Shown: piece after piece, positions 9,577-21,893 of the stretch
Numbering within the stretch: position 1 is the stretch's first letter
How the letters are laid out: every line of letters starts with the position of its first letter
From: Erythroxylum novogranatense
Lineage: Eukaryota; Streptophyta; Magnoliopsida; Malpighiales; Erythroxylaceae
Assembly: GCA_029891385.1 (NCBI GenBank)
Contig: CM057224.1
Coordinates: forward strand, 40,057,005 to 40,121,004
DNA length: 64,000 nucleotides
Reading direction: 5' to 3'
Program-made: the position numbers and the translations under genes
Notes under the pieces: model-generated
Databases searched by the model: none
The model's input: only the letters and a program-made list of their open reading frames with translations
What the model was told of the DNA's origin: nothing

Positions 9577-11589
9577 GACACCTTATGAGATATGGACTGG
9601 GAAGCGTCCCAATTTATCTTTTCTAAAGATTTGGGGAAGTGAGGCTTATGTGAAGCGTCTAATTGTCGACAAGTTGGCACCCAAATCTGAAAAATGTTAT
9701 TTTGTGGGATATCCTAAGGAAACTAAAGGATATTACTTTTACATCCCAGCAGAGAACAAAGTGTTTGTTGCTCGAAATGGTTTTTCTTAGAAGGAATTTG
9801 TTTCCAAAGGAAGCAGTGGAGTAAAGTACAACTTGAAGAAATTCAAGTTTCACAAAATGACATTGAGCCTGAAAAGGAGATTGAAGCGAGCTCACAAGCT
9901 GTTGATGAGCAGTCTTCAACAACACAAGGCCTACGTAGATCTGATAGGATTCGTCATGAGCCCAAGAGATATGGATTTTACTGATGATGATAATGTGATG
10001 CTCATTGATTATAATGAGCCCACAACCTATCAAGAAGCTATGGAAAGTCCAGAATATGCTAAATGGTTAGAGGCCATGAAAGCAGAGATGCAATCCATGT
10101 ATAACAATCAAGTTTGGACTTTGATTGATCCGTCTGATGGCTTGAAGACCATTGGATGCAAATGAGTTTTCAAAAAGAAACTCGACATGGATGGAAATGT
10201 GCACACTTATAAAGCAAGACTTGTTGCTAAAGGTTATCGATAAGTTCATGGAATTGATTATGATGAGACATTTTCTCCAGTGGTCATGATCAAATCCATT
10301 AGAATTCTTATTGCCATAGCTGCATACTATGATTATGAGATATGGAAAATGGATGTCAAAACGGCTTTCCTTAATGGAAACTTACTTGAGGATGTATATA
10401 TGATACAGCCTGAGGGTTTTGTCCATCCTAAGAATTCGGGAAAGGTGTGCAAGCTTCAAAGATCCATTTATGGATTGAAGCAAGCATCAAGAAGCTGGAA
10501 TCTTCGTTTTGATGAAGTTGTTAAAGAGTTTGGATTCATCAAGAATGAAGATGAACCTTGTGTTTACAAAAAGGTTAGTGGGAGTGTTGTTGTCTTTTTA
10601 GCTTTATATGTTGATGACATACTGCTCATTGGAAACGATATTCCAACCTTACAGAGTGTCAAGATTTGGTTAAGGAAACGTTTCTCAATGAAAGACTTAG
10701 GTGAGGCAGCCTATGTTTTAGGTATTAAGATCTATAGAGATAGATCAAGAAAGCTTATAGGCCTAAGTCAGAGTACATACATAGATAAGATACTGAAAAG
10801 GTTCAGTATGCAAGATTCCAAGAGAGGATTCTTGCCAATGTCACATGGAATCAAGCTTTCTAAGAAGGATTGTCCTACTTTAGGTAAAGATCTTGAGCGC
10901 ATGAGTAAGATTCCATAAGCATCTGCAATTGGATCTATCATGTATGTCATGTTATGTACTCGACCAGATGTCTCATATTCTTTGAGCATAACAAGTAGAT
11001 ACCAATCTAATTATGGTGAGAGTCACTGGATAGCAGTTAAGAATATCCTTAAGTACTTGAGAAGAACTAAGGATATGTTCCTAGTCTATGGAGGACTTGA
11101 AGGAGAGCTCGTTGTAAATGGTTACACTGATGCTAGTTTTCAGTCTGACATAGATGATTTTAGATCGCAATTAGGTTTTGTGTTCTGTTGAATGGAGGTG
11201 CGATGGTGGAAAAGTTCAAAGCAAGACATCATTGTCGATTCTACAACTAAAGTCGAGTACATTCTTTGCCTCGGATGCGCCTAAGAAAGTCAGATGGATC
11301 GGAAGTTCATTCTTGAGCTTGAGTTGTTCCTAGCATTGCAAGTCATATAGACCTTTATTGTGATAATAATGGGGCTATAGCACAGGCTAAGGAACCAAAC
11401 TCACGTCATAGATCCAAACACATACTCAGACGTTTCCATCTGATTAGAGAGATCATTGGGAGAGGATACTTGAAGATATGCAAAGTGGGCACAGATGACA
11501 ACATTGCTGATCAACTTACTAAGCCTCTTCCACAGCCTAAACATGAGAGTCATACGAGGTCTATGGGTATTAGATATCTGACTGATTAG
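9577..11589 (+). pseudogene. Copia-A pol, integrase end to RNase H
   Basis: This continues the host copia element after the Athila-like insertion. The integrase C-terminal part (PYEIWTGKRPNLSFLKIWG, YFVGYPKETKGYYFY) is followed by a frameshift near 9783. Reverse transcriptase then runs in one frame from 9833 to 11191, with FSPVVMIKSIRILIAIAAYY, MDVKTAFLNG, YGLKQASRSW and the active site YVDD at 10607-10618. RNase H follows, and LYCDNNGAIAQAKEP is readable after another frame change near 11190. Three nonsense codons lie inside the RT frame: TGA at 10163, TAA near 10240 and TAA at 10916. The gene ends at TAG 11587-11589, just before the polypurine tract. Confidence 0.93.
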
Positions 11590-11598
11590 GCCTAGTGC

Positions 11599-11609
11599 AA
11601 GTGGGAGAT
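11599..11609 (+). promoter_or_regulatory. Polypurine tract of Copia-A
   Basis: AAGTGGGAGAT directly precedes the 3' LTR start TGTTAG. This purine run in this position is the usual plus-strand primer of Angela/Tork-like copia elements. Confidence 0.85.
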
Positions 11610-13031
11610 TGTTAGTAGTGTGCCCTAGGCCAATGGATATTTGTGATTCATGCATTAACATTATGACTTGTTAATAATATATTATGAGGTATTCCTTTAT
11701 ATATGCATGTATTTCGTTTATGTAATGTGATTTACATTCCATGAATAGTATTAGACTTATGTCATCAAGTATGTGACTTGATAGTAAAACCATAAGCGTT
11801 ATAACACTATTCTAGATCGTCACACGGTCGATCATTATTGGTGGAACAATAATGAATTAAGACTAGTATGTGTTCTGATTGATGTTCATGTTTTACTGAT
11901 CATGGATATGAGATATCAAATCAGAAACATAGATATATGTTGGGGAACATATATTGGACCGACCCACATAAAGAATACTACATGGTTTCATGTCATTAGT
12001 GATTTTTTTATATGGTTTGACTTTAGTCATTTGAACTGAAGTCATCATGGTTCCCTACATGAGGAATTCGGTGTTTTGATATTAGACTAAGTTATTTTTA
12101 ACCTAATAACAAATAGTCTTATGTTGGACATCAAATGAATCATGCAGAGGGATGTGAATGACGTAGATGAGATTTGTACCTCTCTTAAATGAGAGAGATA
12201 TCATCTGGGCCTCTTGACAAGTGTGACTGAAGAAATGCATGGCCGTGCTCAAATGAATTGATGAAGAGTCATCAATGTCATTTGTTATAATCGATCAACT
12301 TGGGATCAAGAAACTATGATTAATCAAAGGTTGACATGTACCATGCCTTGTGATTAATCTTGATATCGTGTTACAAAAGGATGAGCCTATAATCATAGTT
12401 CTGAGTTAAATCGGATTATCGATCCTCGTTTGATTTGGGTAGTCATAATGTCTTGCTAGAGGCCGCTTATGACTTATGGCCCTTGAAGTGTGATCAAGCC
12501 CATTGCCAACATCAAATGAGCCTACAGGGTCGCACACAAAGAGTAATGTGATCTGGGCTTATTCTCTTGGGCCTAATTTATTAGGTATTGAATAAATATA
12601 TTTAGATATATTTATTGGGCTAGATCGAATTAAGTTGTCGGGCTTTTATTATATATAATATAATGGGCCGAAACTTAATGGGGCCTAAATGGGATTAGGG
12701 TTTCTCTATAAATAGAGAAGCTTAGGTCTCATTAGGTTAAGGAAGATAAGACAAAACCCTAGCCGCCATCTGAGAGAAAAATCGTGCGGCGTTCGGAAGA
12801 GTTTCAGGCCGTGCTATCACACCACAACCGCAGTCTGGATCGTGCATACTCGTGTGGATACCGGTAGAGGGCATTCGCGTTTTGCAGTGTTTTGGAATCC
12901 GAAAAGAAGCAACTTATTCACGAAAATAAGGTATTTTCGTACATCTTTGGTATTTTCAATTATACTTCATGTTGTTGTATGGTCTTTTTCTGCAGTGTAT
13001 TGTGAATACTCGGACCGTACGCGATCCAACA
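11610..13031 (+). repeat. 3' LTR of Copia-A
   Basis: This LTR is about 1422 bp, from TGTTAG to CCAACA, a short inverted repeat. The 5' LTR is outside the window, so the right boundary rests on the terminal motif only. It contains a good TATA-type promoter near 12706. The short open frame near 12842-13036 overlaps the LTR end and is probably chance. Confidence 0.82.
12661..12714 (+). promoter_or_regulatory. LTR core promoter with TGGGCC, telo-box and TATA
   Basis: Within 54 bp there is TGGGCC (12663-12668), GGGGCCTAAATGGG, an ATTAGGGTTT telo-box-like motif (12694-12703) and CTATAAATA (12706-12714). TGGGCC (site II) and AGGGTTT are known plant promoter elements of growth-related genes. Their placement just upstream of a TATA box suggests this is the transcription start of the element (inference). 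Confidence 0.6.
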
Positions 13032-15415
13032 ACTAGTTCTGTATCGCTTACCTGTAACAAGTCACGGAGCTGGTTCTGTATTGCTTACCCGTAATAGATT
13101 AACTACTATAAATATGCTGGTATAATAACATATATAAAGTTTATCAATGTACCATAGGTAAAAGTAACTCTTATATTTACGTCTCATCTTATTTTCTAAA
13201 TCAAGTATGAGAGGATTTATAAGTGAATTCTTTCAATCTACTCCTAATCATATAAAATTTAACTTTCAAATTAAAACTCATATATTGCCAAAGCATACAA
13301 ATATGCAATAATATTCACTTGTAAAATATCATTTGCATAAAACTTAACATAAATATTCATTTCATGATTAAATGAAAACCATTTACATAAAATCATTTTT
13401 AAAGTACACTCACATGCTATTAATTCTTTTGCAAAGAATTTAGTAGTATAAAACAATTAAAACATACTCTCAATTTTGAACACTTATCACCAACCACACT
13501 CACGCATTTGGGCCCTCTTTTACCTATACAAAACACATTTCTCTTAGGCATTTATTTCCAAATTAAGAAATGAGAATTAAAACTATATATTTAGTTTAAC
13601 CGAATTCAAGATTTGTATCTAATTGTGTAACATACATGTTAATCATATTTCTGCTTACTTCCATAAGCTAACCTATTGGTCACCATTCTCAAATATAACT
13701 TCAAAAGTAACTTAAATAACATAATTTTATCCATTCTAACTTACCAATTCCTTCAAAACACAATCTCACCCAATTTAATTCACCATATCTTAACCATGCA
13801 TGATAGTCATGGTTATGAACCATGTCCAGAATCCATACCTCCACTTTTTCCTTAATTTTCACATAGTAAATGTTCAAATTAGGTTTTGAGTTCTTCTACC
13901 CATTTATTCCTCTATGCCTCTAGTTTCTATATCACCAAGAATCATATCATTTCAACTTCTAAATCATGAAAAATGTAGCAAATATCACAAGTTGTTTCAA
14001 CATAGGGGCAATATCAGGTTACCACTTTTGATCTCAAATTTCAGTGTCATTCATCCTGAATTAGGTCTAGGTCGCTTCTAGATATTTTTAGCAATATGAT
14101 TTAGGTTTTAGATCCAATTTGAATGACTCACTTTGGAGGTCTTTAGGCCAAGTTATGTCCAAAATATTTAGACTAGTTCAAGTTAACCTAAGAAAAAATC
14201 TCACTACGCATTCCTCTCTTCTCATATTCAACTAATTCTATACAAATAAACATCAAAGTAATACCAAGACGACATTGATCTTAAAACATCCATCTCACTC
14301 AAGAAAACCCAAAAAATTAGAAATTTCTGCTAGGAACTTACCACTTGTTTCCTCCAATCTTTTGAATATTTGATAAATACTTTAAGATTTCTCCAAATCA
14401 CCATCAAAATCCATAAATGACTATGCTCTTCTTCCTCTCTCCTTAGCCGATGTTCACCCTTGGCTTCTCTTCTTTTCCCTTTCTTTTTTTTTGTTTCTCA
14501 CATTACTCTCTAATCACTCTCATGTTTATGTTGAAAGAAAGAAGCAAAATGTCTTAAGTTTTGCTTTTTATATTCATTTAATGCATTACACATGTCACCT
14601 TCCTATTTGTCATCACTAATGACTCATCAAACACATGTCATCATGTCATTGGTCATCTTTAATGAATCATTAATCCACTAATATTATGTAAAAGACCAAA
14701 TTGCCCTTAATTAGTACAAAAAGATCAAATTGCCCTTTAATGCATTTAATTGACCAACTATTCGAATTAAATCCTGAAAACATTCCACTACCGCCTTATT
14801 TTCAAATTGACCATAAAATACTCTAATTAGAACATTCCACAATCGTCTTATTTTCAAATTGACCATGAAATACTCTAATTAGGTTTAATATTTATTGATT
14901 GGATGCTTTTAAAATTTTTGAATGGGTTTAAAATCATCAATACCCATTATTTTCCAAAAAGGTTATTTTAGTCTAATAATTTCAGACTATCTGATTCAAA
15001 TAACTTGTGTTTTGATATGTTTTAGTTCTTATGGACTCCAATCCTAATTTTGGAGCTTTTCACCATATTTTAAAATTATTTGGTAACTTTTCGGTTATTG
15101 ACATAATTTTCGGATTGAATCCAGAATCACTAAATGTTACCAAAATTGTCCAAATTTCATTCAACCTAAATCTCCAAAGCACATTTCGGGGCTTTTAAAA
15201 CTTGTTCGGACTCATTCTGTAGCTTTTTGGAGTTTTAAAATTTTTTTTGAGAAATTTTCAATCAAGTCCAGAACTGTCTCTGATCTATTTGTGATCTCCA
15301 TTATAACCTTAATAATACATTTACATGCCTAAATTACTCTAGTACACTATAAATATAACATGCTCCATAAAATGCATGTACAACACATTACACAGTATAA
15401 TAATCGAACTAGGAT
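13032..15415 (-). other. AT-rich noncoding DNA, possible old minus-strand LTR
   Basis: I see no gene here. On the minus strand a TATAAAAAG box (plus positions 14565-14573) is followed by a purine-rich AGAAAG/GAGGAAGAAG leader. This is typical of long gypsy LTRs, and the region could be a decayed solo LTR, but I could not fix its ends or a target duplication. Two short direct repeats are visible: a 22-bp unit at 13036-13057 and 13073-13094, and a ~50-bp unit starting about 14779 and 14831. Confidence 0.35.
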
Positions 15416-15779
15416 ATTGCAACTGATCTCCTACGATATCACTTCATTTGATCATCACCATTTTGATTGATCTTGAAGACCTATTATTACCAATTAGCTT
15501 ACTTCCTTATGATAGTGGATTATTTCCTACATTTACTGTCATCTATTGGGCGGTGTTTAGATTATTAAGTATCTTTTGGAGAGTTAATGAATCTATCATT
15601 TGTATTATAAGTTAGTATGCTATATTTTCCTCCATATAAGTGTTTACTCAGTGGTCTTTTTCTACGATCAATTGGCGAAATTTTATATCTTTAGACTCAG
15701 TTAGTTTTTGAAAATATTAATTCTGTAATACTGCAAAAGAATTTTAAAAAAAATTTTCCACTTGTATGATAGTCTCTGA

Positions 15780-16890
15780 ACATCTCTATTAGGTGTTGTT
15801 GGCTTTTTCTTCCCTTTGTATTTTATCTTCTACAAAGATGACATCCTTACTAAAAACAACTTTACAAGAAATGGGATCTTATAAGTGATAACTATTCACT
15901 CTATTAGCATATCCTAAGATTAAGCATCTCTTATAATTAGTTCTAGTTTCATAGTTTCTTTAAAATTTTATATTACATACATAAGAATTCCAAATACATA
16001 GAGGTTGAAAAATCTATTGGCATTTTAGTACATATATGAATTTTCATCTTTAACTTAATTATCTTTGATGGAACCTGATTCACCATATAACATGTGATAT
16101 GACTACTTCTGCTTAGAAAGTTTTATCTACTATAGCCTCAACATTACTTTTATTTTTTAAAAAAAGCTTTATTCATTTGCTCTAGCACTCCATTTTTTTA
16201 AGGAGTTATAATTATTAACTAATTTTTTATACTTTATTTCTTACAAAATGCATGAAATTCATTGTCAATTTATTCTCCTTCATTATCCGCTCTTAAACAC
16301 TTGATCCTTTTACCATAATCACGTTTAACCATGTTTTGAAAACTTTAAAAACTGAGAACATATATACTTACTCTTTATAGAAACAAAGTACTTTGATCCT
16401 CTTAAAGATGGAATTCATGCTTGCCACATATTAGAGTAAATTGATTCAAGAACTATCTTTCTTCTTGAATTTGATGTGTTAAATGTCACATGGTATTTCT
16501 TACTTATAATTGAATACTCAAAAAAGGGTAGTCATACCTTTGTAATCTCATAGAGTAGCTCTTTCTTATTAAGGATCTTCATTCCTTGTTTAGATATAAA
16601 TCCAAGTTTTTGAAGTTATAATGTTGAAGATCTTTCACTTGGATTGCTTGAAGTGATAGATGTTTATATTTTTAGTAATATCTCTCTCTTTAACTTGTAC
16701 AAGTTTGCGTATATCTTCTCTTTCTTTATAAGCAGATAATTTCTATTTTGCACCCTAGGTCATTTATTCATCTTAGAAACAATAAATTAATCTTCAAGCT
16801 CTCCATATGTCATACTTTAAAGAGTGCAAATTGTACCATCATATATCTTCAACTTCATAGTTGTAATACCAACTACCATTATACATCTTC
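15780..16890 (-). pseudogene. Decayed copia, integrase part (left half)
   Basis: In scattered minus-strand frames I can read copia integrase pieces. There is the region after the second Asp (GKRIKCLRADNEGE, about 16250-16310), a decayed NGV-ERMN site (GVLEQMNKA), and the C-terminal phrase ILGYANRVNSYHL...PISCKVVFSKDVIFVEDKIQ (about 15800-15950). Stops and indels are frequent, so this is an old copy. The right half, with gag and protease, lies at 26513-27440. The Angela-like element inserted between the two. The remaining DNA from 15416 to 15780 shows nothing I recognise. Confidence 0.78.
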
Positions 16891-18982
16891 TGTTGGAGTT
16901 ATGTAAATATAGTGCCCTGGAAAGCAAGTGTATTTACATGTAACTTTATCTTCTTCGATTCTGAGTTTGTAATGAAAATATTTATTATTAATAAAACAAA
17001 AGAGTTTGGTTTTATCTGTATGAGCATTATATATCTGGTCATAAGGTACCAAGATTCATTTGTAAGTAATATACATATACATAGAGATGTATGGGAAACA
17101 TGTATATTATTAGAATCAATTAATTGATTCACAGTTGAATAATCAAGTTGGTCGTTTGATTATGGTTTAGACTGTAGTGTTGCGATTTATCTCCATATAA
17201 GTAAAGGAGTTTACTTAAAGGGAATGATGAGTTTCATATCATGATAGTAGTAGACTATCGATAATGGCACTATTAAATGAATTGAATCAAGTATGTTTTC
17301 AAGAATAAAGTGGGCCGTTACTTTAATCTTAAAACATACAACTTAAGCATTCGCTATTATGAACCACAATCTTGATGAGTGGTGAACTCATATGTGTTCA
17401 TTATAATTCTTGATATGATCGGAATGGATTTTTACAGGTATTAATCCGGTTCTGCATGTTGGAATTATTAATTGAAACATGTATCGTGAACATTCACTCA
17501 AATAAAGAGTTTATAGTGTTATCATCTCTTCAGATGTTTTAAGGAGATTTGGTGATTAAGCTGGCGCGATGGTTTGATAGACTAGCTACCCATCAAGTCT
17601 TAACACTGAGATGAGATCTTATGTGTTAATCACCATATAAAGTAAAATGAGAGATCTAGAAAGAAAAACCAACATAAGGGCAAAACGGTAATTTTACCCT
17701 TTGTTGTGCGGATGGCTATAATAAGGTTCTAAATAGGGTTTGCAATTGGACATATTCTCATAATATTTAATAATTCAAGAGTTCAACTAATTGTCTTTAG
17801 TGGAATGACATTTAGTTAATAAGCTAGAATTAATTCCAATGAGATTGAATTATTTCTGGGCTTATTGGAGCTTGAATTATCAAAGTCCAATAAGATTCCC
17901 CACTTGGCTTTAAGGAAGGTTATCAAGCTAAGTAAGAAGTAGTTTGGAGGCTTTAGAAGTCCATAATTGAATGATGGGCTTATACTAATTAATGGTTAAT
18001 TGGAAGCCCATATGTTCATTTAGAAATGGGCTTGTTTTGGTTTAATGTAATTGATTAGATTAATTATATTAAAACAATTTTTTTAAATGGAGAAGAAGCA
18101 ATTTCGAAATTGTGTTAGGTTAGATGTGTAACCACACATTTGACATTAAAATACTAAATAAAGATGGCCTTTATTATGGTTCATCATTATTAAATGGAGT
18201 TATAAACTTACCATTAAATGGTTTAATGGTTGGCTTTTAATGTTAGCATGTAACCTATTTGCATTCATTAGATTAAAGATGAAAGATGTGCATTAGATGG
18301 ACCATCTTCCTTCTTTCTTCTTTCCAAAACCGAAATGGGTATTCAATTATAGGTTATGGTCTTTTCAAATAGCCATTTTAAAGATAAATGAAGTAAGTCT
18401 CATTTATTGGCTATTTGATGAGTGATTAATGTAAGAAGTGATGCATTGGATGCCTCTCACTCTTTTCCATTTATGCATATTTCGAAATTGAGAGGTAAGA
18501 AAGGCTTCTTGCATGTTTTTTAGACATTCTCTCTTTTCATGCAAGAGAGAACCGAAATTCCTAAGTGAAAAAATTGAAAGAGTTTCAATTTTGGTTCTTC
18601 TTCTTCTAAGAAAATCTCCTCCAAATATTTCTTCTCCTTTCCCACCAAAGGATTTTGTTAACCTAGTTGTCCTTGAAGAACAAGTGGTAAATCTAATTGG
18701 TAGAGGATACTACTACAAGGAAGAAGATAGATTGCTAAAGGAAAAGACTCAAAGGCAAAGGATTTGGATACAAGAAGGATAGATAGCAATGAGTTTAAAG
18801 TCATGCGAAGGAGTCGGTAATTCCTTTTATCTTGTTCTTGGTTTTATTATCCTTATACCATATCATGTATGGATTAGCATATTGATTTGGATATATTGCT
18901 TCCGCTGCAAGATGATTTCTTAAAATTTTTTGAAATCTATCGTTTCTCCAAACTAAGCATGCTTTCTTTTTTCGATCCAACA
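16891..18982 (+). repeat. 5' LTR of the Angela-like element
   Basis: 2092 bp, TGTTGG...CCAACA. It carries repeated GGGCTT/AGCCCA motifs at about 17857-18030. A short open frame at 18513-18782 is also present in the other LTR at 26042-26302. It matches no protein I know and is probably chance within conserved LTR sequence. Confidence 0.95.
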
Positions 18983-18983
18983 A

Positions 18984-18997
18984 TTGGTATCGAGACG
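18984..18997 (+). promoter_or_regulatory. Imperfect primer-binding site, initiator tRNA-Met
   Basis: TTGGTATCGAGACG follows the LTR end by 1-2 bases. The expected plant initiator-Met primer site is TGGTATCAGAGC. Here the bases after TGGTATC are rearranged, so priming would be impaired or the sequence carries an error. Confidence 0.7.
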
Positions 18998-20472
18998 GTT
19001 TTCATGCATGATTTCGGTTCCTATATGGTGGATGCATGGGTTGGCAATCTTTTATGTATACTGCATATTTTATGTGATAGAAATATATATGGTGTATGTT
19101 GCTCTTTTGGTTGTCCATAGAAGTTAAATTTTATCTTGTAAGATTTCTTCATTTGGTTGTAACAAGGAGGGTGGTCTATCATCACCATGTTTCCTCCTTG
19201 GTTTCTTTTTTCTATTTTATTTGATTTTGTAATGTACAAATTGATGTAAGGATGAAGAAGGAGCAGCCATGGATTGAAGAAATGGAAAGGTAAAATTTTC
19301 GGTGTATCCTTTTGTGTTTTGGCATAAGTTTTGTGAAAACTAAGTTGCTGGAATTTTTGTTTCAATGAATCATATTTCAGTTATGATTGGAAAACAAGTG
19401 CTGGTTTTTTGTTTCAAAGAATCCAATTTCGGTTTTGCTAAAATACTAAGTGCTGTGTTTAATTTTCATGAAATGAGTTTCGGTTTTAATAAAACAAGTG
19501 CTGGAATTTTTTGTCAAAACAAAGATTTGGTTTTCTAAAAATCTAGTGCTGGAATTTTATTTTTCAAAATGACAAAATTCTAATTTCATAAATGCTATTA
19601 CATTTTGTTTACCGAATGGGCCGGATCATGTTAGCGAAGAGTTCGAAGCGGAAGATCCAAGATGAAGAAGCATATTTTGGGCCTAAAAGGCTTGTAATTA
19701 TTTTATGTTTCTAGGATGGACAATCAAAAGTGGCTTTATTAGTTCATGGATGAATGGAGAAATGAATGCTTGTAATATGTGATATTATGTGATTGCATGT
19801 CATTTAGAAAATTGCCAACCCTAGGCCTTGCCATGCATTCATTATGTATGAGATATATAATGAAACAATATAGGATGGATAATAAATTGCATCTAGACAA
19901 GATGATATTTAAAACTTAAAGCCCAAAAGATTGAGTGGGAGAGGATGCTCTGTGAGAGTCCACGGTCTCCAAATGATGGCCCGTTTGCATGTGGTGAAGT
20001 GTTACTCCCCATCGGAGGGCATGGATCCTAGATCTTGCATGGTTTGGGTCTCCTTAAGGATAAGTCCACTTAATGATAGCAAATATGACCTCCACCGAGG
20101 CATGATTTGTAGGTATCTTTAGTGAATGAATCAAATGGTTATACACTCAATATTTTTATCAATAAACCGCCCATCGTAGCTCATTGGTAAAAGTATGGAC
20201 CAAATTAAGACTTCTTAAAAATTGAGCATGAGATGCTTGGTAGTTTTTAAGTGGGAGGGTCCCATTTTCTTTTAATAGATAAGATGGCCCACCGTCACTT
20301 AGTCTGTTATAGATAAGAAAAATAACCGTCAGATAATGTTTTAATTTTTTAAGTTTTGTTAAATCTATCATCATGCATACATGCATCATGATTTTATACA
20401 AAGTTCCATAAATTGTTGACTAGTATGCTCATGTTTTAATAATTTATATTTTCAGACATAATCAACCACAAA
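18998..20472 (+). other. Leader of the Angela-like element with ~50-bp repeats
   Basis: This is 1.5 kb without a supported gene. From about 19342 to 19560 a unit containing AAGTGCTGGAATTTT, a TTTCAA stretch and ATTTCGGTTTT recurs about five times at roughly 50-bp spacing. The rest is unremarkable. Long leaders are usual in this lineage and often hold packaging signals (family knowledge). Confidence 0.75.
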
Positions 20473-21273
20473 ATGAATCCACTCACCCTGCTCTTGACTA
20501 ATAACAAATTGGAAAATGGAGACAAGTTTAATGAATGGAGACGTAACCTTGACATTGTGCTTCAATATGAACATATTTCATGGGTGTTAACTGAAAATAA
20601 GCCTACACCTCTAAGTGGAGATGCAACTCCTGAGCAAGTCCAACAACATGAGCGTTGGCAGAATGCTGACAAGACTACTAAGTGTTATATTATGGCTTCT
20701 GTCAGCGGCATGTTGCAAAAGCAAATTGCTTGTATGAAAACTGCTAGTGCAATGGTCCATCACCTACATGAGATGTTTGGTGTGAGGACTAGGTCTGCAA
20801 GAGTGAAAGCTATCCAAACCTTTCATAATCTCAGACAGAAACCTGGTGAACCGGTGCGGGATTACATGATGAAGGTAATCTCTGCGGTCACTGAGGCTGA
20901 GATGCTTGGGGCGGATATGGATGCGGACACGCAGATGATTATGATCATCAATAACTTAAACTCTTCTTTTCAGCAGTTTAAGTTGGACTATGAGCTCAAC
21001 AACAAGGATTACACCTTGAGTGAGTTGATGAATACCCTCCAGAGCACGGAGGAAATATTGAATATTAAGGCTCATGGGCCAGAAACTAATGTAGCTTCTT
21101 CTTCTAAGCCCAAGGGTAAGGGCAAGGAAAAGAAGAAGGGTCCAATGAAAAAGAAGGCCCAAATAGGGGTCAAGGCCAAACCCATGAAAAAGAAGGCCAA
21201 AGAGAACATCAAAGGAAAGTGTTTCCACTGTGATGAGATGGGCCACCGAAAAGAAACTATCCGATCTACCTAG
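20473..21273 (+). pseudogene. Angela-like gag
   Basis: This 266-codon frame starts at an ATG (20473) 1.5 kb after the LTR. The N-terminal part is the copia gag domain (LENGDKFNEWRRNLDIVLQY, TTKCYIMASVSGMLQKQI, TFHNLRQKPGEPVRDYM). A Lys-rich linker follows, then a zinc knuckle whose first three ligands are present (CFHCDEMGH). The fourth Cys is lost because the frame shifts there, and protease resumes in another frame at 21312. Gag forms the cytoplasmic particle in which reverse transcription takes place. Confidence 0.92.
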
Positions 21274-21311
21274 AGTCCCTCAAAAGCAAACAAGGTAAGG
21301 GCTTCCTAAGT

Positions 21312-21893
21312 TTGTTAGGAACTAGAAATGTGGCAGATTTATCTACTTCTTGGATATTAGATTCAGGAGCCACTAACCATGTTTGTAATTCTTTGCAGGG
21401 GTTCCAGCAAAGGAAAAGACTTCCTAAAGGCCAGTTTCAAGTTAAGATAGTAGATGGTTCCTATGTTTCAGCAGAATCAGTGGGAGTAGTTATCTTGGAC
21501 TTTCCTAGTGCTCATAGGTTATATTTTGAAGATGTTTATTACATGCCAATGATTGTAAGGAACATGATTTCTGTTTTTTGTCTAATAAAATCTGGCTATT
21601 CCTTATATTTTGAAAAGGTTGTTTCAATATATGAGAATAAGGATTTTATTTGTGAAGCGATAATTAAATAGGGATTGTTTTTTATAGAACCTATGAAAGG
21701 CTCACTAAACACCACAGAATTGATAAAACCAAGACAATCCAATATCTCTAGCATTAATTCAAAGTATCTGTGGAATCTAAGGATGGGTCATATCAATCAG
21801 AAAAGACTTGACAGGCTAGTAAAGGATGGGATCCTTATGGGCTTGGATAGTGATCCATTACCTACCTGTGAATCTTGTATTGAAGGAAAATGA
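21312..21893 (+). pseudogene. Angela-like protease and integrase zinc-finger region
   Basis: The aspartic protease active site is SWILDSGATNHVCN. The same frame continues past one TAG (21669-21671) into the GAG-pre-integrase zinc-binding region, LWNLRMGHINQKRLDRL...CESCIEGK. The pattern of H then CX2C is complete. A frameshift at about 21890 separates it from the integrase core. Confidence 0.92.

Noticed and set aside
15360..15415. Right end (TGCAATATCC on the minus strand) of a possible solo LTR starting near 13053
   Set aside because: The TG/CA ends can be proposed, but no matching 5-bp target duplication was found, so the borders are not claimed.
18513..18782. 89-codon frame conserved in both Angela-like LTRs (also 26042-26302)
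   Set aside because: LTRs are copies of each other, so conservation is expected. There is no family match and the end differs between the copies.
20160..20215. tRNA-like or SINE-like start (GTAGCTCATTGGTAAAAG) in the Angela-like leader
   Set aside because: The A-box resemblance is weak. No B-box (GGTTCGAATCC type) follows and no cloverleaf can be drawn.
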